38,896 bases of DNA from an uncultured Eubacterium sp. (GTDB lineage Bacteria; Bacillota; Clostridia; Lachnospirales; Lachnospiraceae). The notes below the pieces were generated by a model that was given only the letters and a program-made list of their open reading frames with translations, did no database searches and was not told where the DNA came from. The stretch spans positions 1 through 38,896 of the forward strand of contig CAJUTR010000027.1 of assembly GCA_910589665.1 (NCBI GenBank), written 5' to 3'. Shown here piece after piece: positions 7,485 through 16,137 of the stretch. Made by a program: the position numbers and the translations under genes. Position 1 is the first letter of the stretch. Each line of letters opens with the position of its first letter.

Positions 7485-9533
7485 ATGAAAAAAATGACTG
7501 GCAGATTTATTGCAGTGGGTATGGCGGCTGCTATGGTATTGACTGCTATGGTACCAGCTGGAACATCAGACGCCGCTGCCAAACCGAAACTGGCAACAAA
7601 GAAAATTACCGTGGAGGTAAAAAAAAGTAAGACGATTGGAATTAAGAAAAAGAAGAATTTCAAAATTTCATTTAAGTCCAAAAACAAAAAGATTGCTACG
7701 GTAAGCGCAAAAGGAAAAGTAACTGGAAAGAAAAAAGGAACGACGAAGATCACCGTTTCTTACAAAAAAGGAAAGGGAGCGAAGAAAAAGCTCGGAACAG
7801 TAACCGTGAAAGTGACGAATGCGAAATCAAGTCAAGATCCGAAGCCAACGAATGCGGCAGTTCAGACGCCTTCCCAGGTACCAGCACCTTCCCAGACGCC
7901 AGCAGCGACTGGAGTGCCTTCAGACGCACCGGACGGGCCGGCTACCATCCCGCCGCTTGACCCAAATAACCTTGTGACAGCGGAGTATCCAACAATGTAT
8001 TCCGATATTCCGGACCTCGATATCATTCGTGTTGAGGGCAATTACTATATGGTCAGTACGACGATGAATATGTGCCCGGGAGTACCGATCATGAAGTCTA
8101 CTGATCTGGTTCATTGGGAAATCGTGAATTATGTCTATGAAACATTTGAAAATGACAAAGTCACGAATCTGGAAGACGGTAGTAATATGTATTCGCGTGG
8201 TTCATGGGCAGCTTCTTTGAAATATAATGAAGCGGACGGCAAATATTACGTTGCATTTAATAGTAATAATCATGGTTTCTATGTGTATACGACGACAGAT
8301 ATTGAAAAGGGAGAGTGGAAGAGATATGCTACAAAGAATAAGTTCCATGACCCGGGACTTTTGTTTGACGACGGCAAGATGTATGTCTTTTCCGGAAGTA
8401 CATTACAACAGATCGAACTGAATGATGCGGAAGGTTCAGTTGATAATGTCGGGGGTTCTGTAGTTCTATTTAATAGAGCCAAGATATCGGATTATAAATG
8501 GACGCTTTGGGAAGGCGCACACGCATATAAGATCGGCGAGTACTACTATTTATTTATCATTGCCTCGACGGAACAATGGATGCGTACCGAAGTATGTTAC
8601 CGTTCGAAATCACTGGAACCAGGAGACTGGGAAGAGCAGGTGATCTATCGCGGCGGATGCGGCAGTAACGGTGCCGGACTGGCGCAGGGCGGCGTCGTAG
8701 ATACGCAGTATGGTGACTGGTATGGATTCCTGTTCCAGGATTCCAACGGTGTTGGCCGTATCCCGTCTATCGTAGCCGTGAACTGGGATTATACGGATGA
8801 AGAAGGAAATAGTTATAAGGACTGGCCGATGATGGGTACTTATGATGAGAATGGAACGTTCCATCCGAGTACGGCAAAGGATCCGATGAAGATCAACCTG
8901 AATGACAGCGGCAAGGAGAATTATTTTGTGGGCGACGATGATTTCACATATCAGGAAGGTGAAAAACTGAAGCTTGTATGGCAGTGGAACCACAATCCGC
9001 AAAATGCTTTCTGGTCAGTTACCGCAAATCCGGGATACCTTCGACTGACGACTGACCGCACGGTAGAAAATCTGTTCCTGGCTCATAACTCGCTCACGCA
9101 GCGTACGTATGGCCCGACATGTAAATCGGAAACAAAGATTTCCGTTGCGAATATGAAGCCGGGCGATTATGCCGGACTGGCATCTGTCGCTGACCACGGC
9201 GCTATGGTTGGCGTGAAATGTGACGACTCCGGTGCGAAATATATCACTCAGTCAGGCAATCAATTCTTGAATGAACCGGTAGACAATGCTCAGGTTGAAC
9301 TTGGGGACGCGACAGAAGTTTATCTCAAGATCGAGTACAATTTCAAGGGCGGAGATAAAGCAAACTTCTTCTACAGCCTTGACGGAACAAATTGGACGAA
9401 GATCGGCAAGGAACAGAAACTGGGATTCTCAACGAGTACGACGTTTATGGGAGCCAGAACATGGCTGTTCAATTACGCGACAAAGGAAGCAGGCGGATAT
9501 GTAGATTTTGATTACTATAAGATTTACGACTGA
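7485..9533 (+). CDS. secreted GH43 glycosidase with N-terminal lysine-rich Ig-like domain
   Basis: This is a 682-residue exported enzyme. A signal peptide (1 to about 31, ending SDAAA) leads to a lysine-rich Big_2-like domain (about 34-115, IATVSAKGKVTGKKKGTTKITV), a Pro/Gln/Ala linker, and a GH43 five-bladed propeller from about 165. Candidate GH43 catalytic residues are visible: an Asp in the SDIPDLDIIR segment (base), an Asp in HDPGLLFDDG (pKa tuner), and a Glu in LWEGAH (acid). YYMVSTT is typical of xylosidase or arabinofuranosidase members. The last ~200 residues form a beta-sandwich like those behind GH43 xylosidases. Substrate is probably arabinoxylan or arabinan side chains. No LPxTG anchor is present. 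Confidence 0.85.
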   Translation: MKKMTGRFIAVGMAAAMVLTAMVPAGTSDAAAKPKLATKKITVEVKKSKTIGIKKKKNFKISFKSKNKKIATVSAKGKVTGKKKGTTKITVSYKKGKGAKKKLGTVTVKVTNAKSSQDPKPTNAAVQTPSQVPAPSQTPAATGVPSDAPDGPATIPPLDPNNLVTAEYPTMYSDIPDLDIIRVEGNYYMVSTTMNMCPGVPIMKSTDLVHWEIVNYVYETFENDKVTNLEDGSNMYSRGSWAASLKYNEADGKYYVAFNSNNHGFYVYTTTDIEKGEWKRYATKNKFHDPGLLFDDGKMYVFSGSTLQQIELNDAEGSVDNVGGSVVLFNRAKISDYKWTLWEGAHAYKIGEYYYLFIIASTEQWMRTEVCYRSKSLEPGDWEEQVIYRGGCGSNGAGLAQGGVVDTQYGDWYGFLFQDSNGVGRIPSIVAVNWDYTDEEGNSYKDWPMMGTYDENGTFHPSTAKDPMKINLNDSGKENYFVGDDDFTYQEGEKLKLVWQWNHNPQNAFWSVTANPGYLRLTTDRTVENLFLAHNSLTQRTYGPTCKSETKISVANMKPGDYAGLASVADHGAMVGVKCDDSGAKYITQSGNQFLNEPVDNAQVELGDATEVYLKIEYNFKGGDKANFFYSLDGTNWTKIGKEQKLGFSTSTTFMGARTWLFNYATKEAGGYVDFDYYKIYD

Positions 9534-9562
9534 TTCTTTTATACGGATAGAATTTGATACAA

Positions 9563-9598
9563 AACAGGCGGCAGGGAATATGATCCTTGCCGCCTGTT
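9563..9598. terminator. bidirectional terminator between convergent genes
   Basis: A 14-base stem with one mismatch (core AGGCGGCAGG/CCTTGCCGCCT) and an eight-base loop. On the minus strand a TTTT run follows, so it fits best as the end of the minus-strand gene, while also closing the GH43 gene. Confidence 0.75.
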
Positions 9599-9630
9599 CT
9601 ATTTGGAAAGAGAAAAAAGAGAAAAAGCGT

Positions 9631-10275
9631 TTATTCCTGTGGATCCGGCTGCGGATCCGGCGTAAGTGAAGGAGGAACCAAAACGATAACATCACACGAA
9701 GCTTTTTGTCCGCTGGAGAGGAGTGTCGCCGTAATAACTGCATTGCCCGGGGCGATTGCGGTTATAATACCTTTAGAGTTTACTGTGACGACATCCGGGT
9801 CGGACGATTCAAACAGAGGAACTTCATGGGAAGTACGGGGTTTTATGATGACGGATAATTTAGTATTGTCGTTCAGGTCCAGCTTCACTTTTTTTTGAGC
9901 AAACTTAAGGCTGACGGCAAACGGCGTTACCCTTACTGTTGTCTTTAGCGATCGCACCAGTTTATCCTTGCGGTTGTATATGTTCGCGCGTACCTGCGCC
10001 GTTCCAAGATTGACGGCAGTAATAACGGCTGTCTTTTTATTCGTATTTTCCTTTACCGAAACGATGTTGTCATCCGCGGACACAAATTTGACCGAGTATT
10101 TCTTTTTTAAGTTGTATACGCGCAGCGTATACGTGTCGTTTTTCGTGAGTGTCAGCTTTTTCACGTTCATCTTTGTTTTTTTCGGCGCACAGCTTCCGGC
10201 CGCAGGGTGGGAGATTGCCGCTACGGAAAAAACAAAGGCGAAAACGAGAGCGACATAAAATAATTTATGCTTCAT
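9631..10275 (-). CDS. secreted Ig-like (Big_2) domain protein
   Basis: This 214-residue protein begins with a signal peptide (MKHKLFYVALVFAFVFSVAA, cleavage near 27). Two Ig-like repeats follow: about 36-115 (VKKLTLTKNDTYTLRVYN, IVSVKENTNKKTAVITAV) and about 118-200 (VSLKFAQKKVKLDLND, VVTVNSKGIITAIAPGNAVITATL), the second being a clear Big_2. The tail PSLTPDPQPDPQE is a short Pro/Asp linker with nothing attached. There is no catalytic domain, membrane anchor or sortase motif. AAAGGATGG lies before its ATG. It resembles the accessory domain of the convergent GH43 enzyme without an enzyme. A wall-binding or adhesive role is possible, not shown. Confidence 0.75.
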   Translation of the reverse strand: MKHKLFYVALVFAFVFSVAAISHPAAGSCAPKKTKMNVKKLTLTKNDTYTLRVYNLKKKYSVKFVSADDNIVSVKENTNKKTAVITAVNLGTAQVRANIYNRKDKLVRSLKTTVRVTPFAVSLKFAQKKVKLDLNDNTKLSVIIKPRTSHEVPLFESSDPDVVTVNSKGIITAIAPGNAVITATLLSSGQKASCDVIVLVPPSLTPDPQPDPQE

Positions 10276-10423
10276 AATAGATCCATCCTTTCTATTAAGA
10301 TAGAATTTGTTTATGGAATCGTTATCATGAGTGTAGCAACAAGCCGTGGCATAAATTTGTCACAGTAATTTGAAAAGGTTTTAGAAAATGTCACAAAAAA
10401 AACATAGAAAAATGATATGAATA

Positions 10424-10432
10424 TGTTATAAT
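10424..10432 (+). promoter_or_regulatory. extended -10 promoter of the two-component operon
   Basis: TGTTATAAT is a full extended -10, 36 bases before the response-regulator ATG; the -35 is poor. Upstream, TTGTCACA (about 10354) and ATGTCACA (about 10388) look like a spaced direct repeat, possibly a regulator site. Confidence 0.5.
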
Positions 10433-10467
10433 TTTTGAAATAGCATTTTTTGGAAGGAGAGTTGGCG

Positions 10468-11157
10468 ATGCAGCACATATTGATTGCAGATGATAATGAA
10501 GACATACGGGAAGTTCTCGGAACGTATGTCGCGAAAGAAGGCTTTGAACCTGTACAGGCGAAGGACGGGATCGAGGCGTTTGAACTGTTTAAAAAGTGTA
10601 ATCCGGCTGTTGTACTTTTGGATATCATGATGCCGGGTATGGATGGATACAAAGTTTGTAAAAAGATCCGCGAGATGTCGGAGGTGCCGATCATACTCAT
10701 CACGGCTAAAGGAGAGGATTACGAGCGGGTTATGGGGCTCGATATCGGCGCCGATGACTATGTCGTCAAGCCGTTTAGCCCGAGCGAGGTTATGGCGAGG
10801 GTGCGTGCGGTGCTGCGCCGGATAGGACGCACGGAAGAAAGTTCCGATAAGAAAGTGATCGCCATTGGTGACCTGACGATCAATATTGAGGCGTACAGCG
10901 TGTTTGTTGGGGCAGAGAAGATCCCAATGACGAAAAAGGAAGTGGAGACGATGTGGATCCTGGCGGAAAACCCGAGCAAAGTATTTACGAGGGATAACCT
11001 GCTTGATAGTCTGTGGGGGCAGGATTATTTCGGCGACAGCCGTACGGTGGATTCACATATTAAAAGACTTCGGGCAAAACTTGACAAAGTAGATCATCCA
11101 GGTTGGGAAATCAAAACGATATGGGGACTCGGGTATAAATTTGAGATAAACGTCTGA
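10468..11157 (+). CDS. OmpR/PhoB-family response regulator
   Basis: This 229-residue regulator has a receiver (1-120) with ADDNED, Asp52 in LLDIMMPGMDG, ITAKGED and YVVKPF, all canonical, and a winged-helix domain (about 130-228) with TKKEVETMWILAENPSKVFTR, SRTVDSHIKRLRAKL and WGLGYKF. The ATG at 10468 is chosen over an upstream TTG at 10450 because AAGGAG at 10454-10459 is correctly spaced for the ATG. The kinase gene follows after 19 bases. The regulated genes are not identifiable from the sequence; the hydrogenase downstream has its own promoter. Confidence 0.93.
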   Translation: MQHILIADDNEDIREVLGTYVAKEGFEPVQAKDGIEAFELFKKCNPAVVLLDIMMPGMDGYKVCKKIREMSEVPIILITAKGEDYERVMGLDIGADDYVVKPFSPSEVMARVRAVLRRIGRTEESSDKKVIAIGDLTINIEAYSVFVGAEKIPMTKKEVETMWILAENPSKVFTRDNLLDSLWGQDYFGDSRTVDSHIKRLRAKLDKVDHPGWEIKTIWGLGYKFEINV

Positions 11158-11176
11158 GGCGGGATAGGAGTTTGTT

Positions 11177-12628
11177 TTGAGAAAGATTTTTTGGCGGGTC
11201 GGGATTTATTTCGCAGTGGCGCTCGTGGTGCTGACAGCGGTTGCCGGTCTTGTATTTACGCGATTTAACCGACATAATATCATGGGTGTTTATAAGGAAG
11301 AGTTAAAGAGTATCGCCCAAAGCGTATCGGTACGTGTCAGCGAGGCCGTGACGGGAGATGACAGCGAGGATTTTTTTCCGTATCTCAGTGCATTAAAGGA
11401 TTTTGGAGAACTGAGGAATACGGATATTTGGATTTTAGCAAATTCGTCGGCGGATGAGCCGTTAGACGACGCATACACGAATGTAGATGTCCGTACATGG
11501 ACGGTGGAGGAAGAAGCGATGCAGGCGCTGATCCAGGCGGCCTGCGAGGGGAAGACGCGGAGTTACAGCGGGTACGATAGTATATACGGGATGGATATGA
11601 TGCACCTGGCTACGCCGGTCAAAAATGCTAGAGGGGAAAATGTCGGCGTCGTACTCGTAAATGGAGAGATGGATTACCGGCAGGGATCTGTTGTTCAATA
11701 CCAGAAATATATGTTTTTAAGTGTCATCAGCGCGCTTCTTTTTTCCCTGGCCATAGCCGCCTTTTTTTCCCGCCAGCTGGTACGGCCGATCATACGTATT
11801 AAAGAGATCGCGCTCCGGATGGCTGCGGGGGAATATGCGCAGAAAACTAAGATCCAGCGCAGGGACGAGCTGGGTATGCTGGCAGATAGTATGGATACAT
11901 TGTCGGAAAAACTTGTCGAGGCGGAGGAATTCCGTGATAATCTAGAGCAGAACCGCCGCGATTTTTTCTCCAATGTCTCACATGAACTGCGTACGCCGAT
12001 CACTGTTGTAAAGGGGTATGCGGAGACGCTGGCAGATGGCTATGTGGAGGACGAAAAGAAGCGGAAGGAGTATTATGATCGGATTTTGAACGAGTGTGCC
12101 GGAATGGAGCGGCTCGTGTCGGATCTGTTGATCTTGTCCAAAATGCAGAATCCGGATTTTGAATTGGACAAAGAGGTGTTAAACGTGATCGCCGTCATGC
12201 AGGATGCGCTCCGCAGTATGCGTATCCTGATGAAGGAAAAGAACATTGTCTCGGTATTGGACTACGAGGACGAGTGTTCGCTGATTGAAGGGGATTACGA
12301 CCGGATCCGGCAATTGTTTTTGATCCTGCTGCAAAATGCGGTGAAGTATGCCGACGAAAATACGCAGATCCTAGTGGACATCCGGCGGAGCGACGAGTTT
12401 ATTACGGTGTCAGTGGAGGATACGGGTATACCGGTGCCGAAGTCTGAGTGGGACACGATCTTCGAAAAATTTTACCGAGGAAATAATAACAGAAATAAGG
12501 ATGGTTCTGGTCTTGGGTTAATGGTGGCCAGACATATTTCCGACCGGCATCATGGAAAGATATGGGTTACGAGCGATGAGGTGGAAAAGACTTGTTTTTA
12601 TGTACAGATCCCGTGCTGGAAAGAGTAA
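11177..12628 (+). CDS. membrane sensor histidine kinase
   Basis: This 483-residue kinase starts at TTG 11177, six bases after GGAG. One membrane helix (about 9-29), an extracellular sensor of about 140 residues, a second helix (about 175-197, followed by FFSRQLVRPI), a HAMP segment, then DHp with His269 in SNVSHELRTP. The ATP-binding domain has an N-box (LLQNAVKYA), a G1-like box (VEDTGIPV), an F-box (IFEKFYRG) and a G2 box (DGSGLGLMVAR). It should phosphorylate the adjacent OmpR-type regulator. The usual DNG of the G1 box reads DTG, common in this group. The signal sensed is unknown. Confidence 0.92.
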   Translation: MRKIFWRVGIYFAVALVVLTAVAGLVFTRFNRHNIMGVYKEELKSIAQSVSVRVSEAVTGDDSEDFFPYLSALKDFGELRNTDIWILANSSADEPLDDAYTNVDVRTWTVEEEAMQALIQAACEGKTRSYSGYDSIYGMDMMHLATPVKNARGENVGVVLVNGEMDYRQGSVVQYQKYMFLSVISALLFSLAIAAFFSRQLVRPIIRIKEIALRMAAGEYAQKTKIQRRDELGMLADSMDTLSEKLVEAEEFRDNLEQNRRDFFSNVSHELRTPITVVKGYAETLADGYVEDEKKRKEYYDRILNECAGMERLVSDLLILSKMQNPDFELDKEVLNVIAVMQDALRSMRILMKEKNIVSVLDYEDECSLIEGDYDRIRQLFLILLQNAVKYADENTQILVDIRRSDEFITVSVEDTGIPVPKSEWDTIFEKFYRGNNNRNKDGSGLGLMVARHISDRHHGKIWVTSDEVEKTCFYVQIPCWKE

Positions 12629-12629
12629 C

Positions 12630-12659
12630 TTGACGGTTTGCATTGATTTGTGTTATTCT
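12630..12659 (+). promoter_or_regulatory. promoter of the hydrogenase gene
   Basis: TTGACG (12630-12635), 18 bases, then an extended -10 TGTTATTCT (12651-12659). It overlaps the region right after the kinase stop. Confidence 0.5.
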
Positions 12660-12702
12660 GATACAAACAAAAGAATGATGTATGGATAAAGGAGAGAACA
12701 GC

Positions 12703-14208
12703 ATGAGAGGAATTGAAACCCCGATTACAAAAATCCGCAGACAGGTTTTTGCGGAGGTGGCAAAGGTGGCATTTGAGTCGGACAATATCAAAGATGATAT
12801 TGAGGCGATTCCATACAAGATCACGCCATCTGATGTGCCCTTGTACCGAGATAGTATTTACCGTGAGCGCGCGATCGCCGGAGAGCGTGTGCGTTTGGCG
12901 ATGGGCATGTCGCTCCGTCCCGAAAACCAGCCGGTACATATTACCAGTGGACTGAGTGAGAGTAATATTGCGGATAAGTATTATGAGCCGCCTTTGATGC
13001 AGGTTATTCCGTCTGCCTGCGCCATGTGTGAGGATAATGTATATGAAGTGACAAATCAGTGCCGGGGATGTGTCGCGCATCCATGCCAGGAGGTCTGTCC
13101 CGTCGGTGCCATCCATATGGAAAACGGTTGTTCGGTGATCGATAAGAACAAATGTGTGAAATGTGGCAAATGTAAGGCGATCTGTCCTTATGACGCCATC
13201 GCGAAAAAAGTACGTCCGTGTGCGGCGGCATGCGGCGTGAAAGCGATTGACAGCGATGAGCACGGACGTGCGCGTATTCATGATGATAAATGCGTGAAAT
13301 GCGGTCAGTGTATGGTGAACTGTCCGTTTGGCGCGATCGCGGATAAATCTCAGATTTTCCAGCTTGCCCGTTCGATCAAACAGGGAGACGAGGTTATCGT
13401 AGAACTTGCGCCGGCGGTGATCGGCCAATTCGGAAGCGATGTGCGGCTTTGGAAAATCAAATCTGCCTTAAAGGAGATTGGATTCGCGGAGGTATACGAA
13501 GTGGCATTAGGCGCTGATATTGGCGCGATTACCGAGGCGAGACATTATGTACATGAGGTAAAGACCGGAAAACTCCCATTCCTGCTGACTTCGTGCTGTC
13601 CGGCCTGGTCTGTGCTGGCGAAGCAGACGCTTCCGCAGGAGATGCTGGAGGCAGTTTCCAGCGCGTTGACGCCGATGGTGGCCACGGCGCGTTCGATCAA
13701 GCAGAAACATCCGAATGCCAGAGTGGTATTTGTGGGGCCGTGTGCGGCGAAAAAACTTGAAGCAGCGCGTGAAACGGTTCGGAGTGACGTGGATTTCGTT
13801 ATTACCTTTGAAGAGCTGGCGGCCATTTTTGAAGCAAAAGGGATCGATATGGAGGCTTACGAGGCAGAAGAGCCGATCCATGATGCGACTGGTGCCGGCC
13901 GTGGATACGGTGTGGCTGGCGGAGTGGCGAATGCCATTGAGAAATGTATCAATGAATATTACCCGGATACGGAAGTGCTGATTGAACACGTCGAAGGGCT
14001 CAGTGAGTGCCAGAAGATGCTTTTGATGGCAAAAGCCGGGAAAAAGGATGGATGCCTGATCGAGGGTATGGGTTGTCCTGGCGGATGTGTGGCTGGAGCA
14101 GGAACGAATATTCCAGTTGCAAAGGGAGCGCAGGCGGTAAGGAAGTTTGTGAAAGATTCTACCAAACCTCTTCCGCCGAAAGAATATTCGGAGATCGAGC
14201 TGCCATAA
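12703..14208 (+). CDS. monomeric [FeFe] hydrogenase, group B-like
   Basis: This 501-residue iron-sulfur protein should reversibly reduce protons to H2 with ferredoxin electrons in the cytoplasm. Residues about 95-225 carry several 4Fe-4S motifs, including CAMC, CRGC, CQEVCP, CVKCGKCKAICP and CVKCGQCMVNCP. The H-cluster domain follows with all three signatures: TSCCPAW (P1), GPCAAKK (P2) and EGMGCPGGCVAG (P3). The GPCAAKK and MGCPGGC forms suit group B enzymes rather than the classical group A MPC forms, from memory of the family. AAAGGAG at 12688-12694 selects the ATG at 12703. HydE, HydF and HydG, needed to build the cluster, are not in the window. A terminator follows. Confidence 0.9.
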   Translation: MRGIETPITKIRRQVFAEVAKVAFESDNIKDDIEAIPYKITPSDVPLYRDSIYRERAIAGERVRLAMGMSLRPENQPVHITSGLSESNIADKYYEPPLMQVIPSACAMCEDNVYEVTNQCRGCVAHPCQEVCPVGAIHMENGCSVIDKNKCVKCGKCKAICPYDAIAKKVRPCAAACGVKAIDSDEHGRARIHDDKCVKCGQCMVNCPFGAIADKSQIFQLARSIKQGDEVIVELAPAVIGQFGSDVRLWKIKSALKEIGFAEVYEVALGADIGAITEARHYVHEVKTGKLPFLLTSCCPAWSVLAKQTLPQEMLEAVSSALTPMVATARSIKQKHPNARVVFVGPCAAKKLEAARETVRSDVDFVITFEELAAIFEAKGIDMEAYEAEEPIHDATGAGRGYGVAGGVANAIEKCINEYYPDTEVLIEHVEGLSECQKMLLMAKAGKKDGCLIEGMGCPGGCVAGAGTNIPVAKGAQAVRKFVKDSTKPLPPKEYSEIELP

Positions 14209-14231
14209 CCAAACGATTGGAAATGAAAACG

Positions 14232-14266
14232 CAAAGGACGAAACAGTTAGTGGTTTCGTCCCTTTG
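14232..14266 (+). terminator. terminator after the hydrogenase
   Basis: A 13-base stem (CAAAGGACGAAAC and its mirror with one bulged C), eight-base loop, then TTTGTTTGTT. A good intrinsic terminator. Confidence 0.85.
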
Positions 14267-14298
14267 TTTGTTAGGAAAGATCATGGGAGTCATTGTCT

Positions 14299-16137
14299 AT
14301 GAATGCAAAAAAAAGGATAGGGGCCGTTCTGCTGGCGATGGTGGCAGGCATAGTTCCTCTCATAGTCAGCGCATGCTATTACCGGATCGGGTTAAAAGAA
14401 TATACCTGGTTTTCTGATTCCGATGCGGCGTATGATTTCTTTCTATACTGGAAAGGACAAACGCTCATATTGTTATGTGGTCTTTTGGCGCTCTATGTGG
14501 CGGTCCGGCAGATGGCCGGGAAGGGGCATAGGTGGCAGGAACGCATGGAATGGAAGTACCTCGTGCCCCTTTTTCTGTATGTTGTATTGGCGCTTCTGTC
14601 AGCCGTTTTATCGGAACATGGCAATATGGCGGTTTGGGGGGGATACGAGCAGTGGGAGGGCGTCATCATCATCACGGCGTATGTGATCGTACTGTTTTTT
14701 GCTAGCCTTCTGCTGGAAGGCAGAACGGAGATTGGCATATTTATGTGGATTTTTCTGGTTTTAGTATTTGTGATGTCCGTTTTCAGTGTGTGCCAGTATT
14801 TCGGACATGATTTTTTTCGCACGGACGCAGGGCAGGCGGTCATGAATTTTATGATAAAGAAAAAACTAAAATTTACATTTAATTTTGACGTCGGCCGGGT
14901 ATATGCGACTCTTTATAATCCGAATTATGTAGGATCGTATGTGTCGCTCGTGCTACCGATTGTGCTATCCCTGATCGGTCGGAGCCGCCGGCCTTTGTCA
15001 CGGATACGCAGCGGACTGGCGGTGGTAACGGCGATGGGGCTTTTCATTATGCTGATCGGCTCGGAGTCTGTGACAGGGTTCATCGGTGTGGTCGCATCGC
15101 TCCTGCTTGCTTTTTTATTTGTCATTGTCAATCCAAGCGTAGAAAAGAAAAAGGTGATCGCGGGCGCGGGAATCTGTGCGGCGGTGATCGCAGCGGCGGT
15201 CTGTCTGAACAGGCCCGTATTTGAGTATGGCGTGAACAAGATCGTCAATCCGACGCCGAACCAGTTTGCGGTAAAGAGTATGGAATCCAAAGAGGGAGCG
15301 CTGTGGATCACGACAGCGGGCGAGGATGTTATGAAGCTAACCTGCGAGGAGAAAAATGGGAAGATTCATTTTGCGGCTGCGGACGGCGATGGAGAGGCGG
15401 TGGAGGTGTATGAGGAGAGCGGGAAGATGAAGTTTAGGGATACAAGGTTTTCTGAACTCCAGATAAGGACGGAGCAGACAGAGGCGTTTGTTGTGGAAAC
15501 GCCGTCTTTTGGGAAAACGTATACGATCCTACCGTCTATCGAAACGTATTCCGGGCCGGGACATTTGCAGCGGGTGTTTTATATCAAGAACCCTTTTGGA
15601 AAGACGGATCAGCTGCGCCATATCGAACAGATTGGATTTGAACAGAACCAGCATTTTGGAAGCCGGCGGGGATATATCTGGTCGCGGACATTTCCACTGC
15701 TGAAAGATCATATGCTGCTTGGCTCCGGTCCGAACACATTTGTCTATGAATTTCCCAACGACGATTACATCGGGATGAAAAATGTCGGTTACGACGGTTC
15801 CGTTGTGACGAAACCGCACAATATGTTTATGCAGATCTGGGTTCAGACAGGTTTTCTTTCTTTGCTAGCGTTTTTAGCGCTGTATGTGGTTTATTTTGCC
15901 GAGAGTATGAAAATGTATGTTCGGAAGACGGGATACCGCCGTAGTGACCTGCTGGGAATCGGTATCCTGCTCGGTACATTTGGCTATCTCGTGACCGGTC
16001 TTGCTAATGATTCCACGGTCGCGGTGGCACCCGTTTACTGGTGTCTTTTGGGGGCTGGCATAGCGGTAAACCGTTGGAACAAGTTGACAGGAGGAAGTGC
16101 AGATGAAGGACAGGAATGTACTGCTGACAGCCATTAA
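14299..16137 (+). CDS. O-antigen ligase-like (Wzy_C) membrane protein
   Basis: This 612-residue polytopic protein has about ten hydrophobic segments, clustered at 8-300 and 525-600. The Wzy_C/WaaL-type signature is visible: SRRGYIWSRTFPLLKDHMLLG followed by GPNTF and KPHNMFMQIWVQTG. Such proteins join or polymerise surface glycans on the outer face of the membrane. Between the two helix blocks, about residues 315-435 form a beta-rich, non-hydrophobic stretch (KSMESKEGALWITTAG, VETPSFGKTYTILP) that looks like an inserted external domain. No other glycan assembly genes are nearby, so its polymer is unknown. The ATG at 14299 has GGGAG nine bases upstream. It overlaps the next gene by 35 bases. 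Confidence 0.75.
   Translation: MNAKKRIGAVLLAMVAGIVPLIVSACYYRIGLKEYTWFSDSDAAYDFFLYWKGQTLILLCGLLALYVAVRQMAGKGHRWQERMEWKYLVPLFLYVVLALLSAVLSEHGNMAVWGGYEQWEGVIIITAYVIVLFFASLLLEGRTEIGIFMWIFLVLVFVMSVFSVCQYFGHDFFRTDAGQAVMNFMIKKKLKFTFNFDVGRVYATLYNPNYVGSYVSLVLPIVLSLIGRSRRPLSRIRSGLAVVTAMGLFIMLIGSESVTGFIGVVASLLLAFLFVIVNPSVEKKKVIAGAGICAAVIAAAVCLNRPVFEYGVNKIVNPTPNQFAVKSMESKEGALWITTAGEDVMKLTCEEKNGKIHFAAADGDGEAVEVYEESGKMKFRDTRFSELQIRTEQTEAFVVETPSFGKTYTILPSIETYSGPGHLQRVFYIKNPFGKTDQLRHIEQIGFEQNQHFGSRRGYIWSRTFPLLKDHMLLGSGPNTFVYEFPNDDYIGMKNVGYDGSVVTKPHNMFMQIWVQTGFLSLLAFLALYVVYFAESMKMYVRKTGYRRSDLLGIGILLGTFGYLVTGLANDSTVAVAPVYWCLLGAGIAVNRWNKLTGGSADEGQECTADSH

Noticed and set aside
13004..13989. Long minus-strand frames opposite the hydrogenase
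   Set aside because: They lack starts with ribosome sites and run antisense to a fully conserved enzyme.
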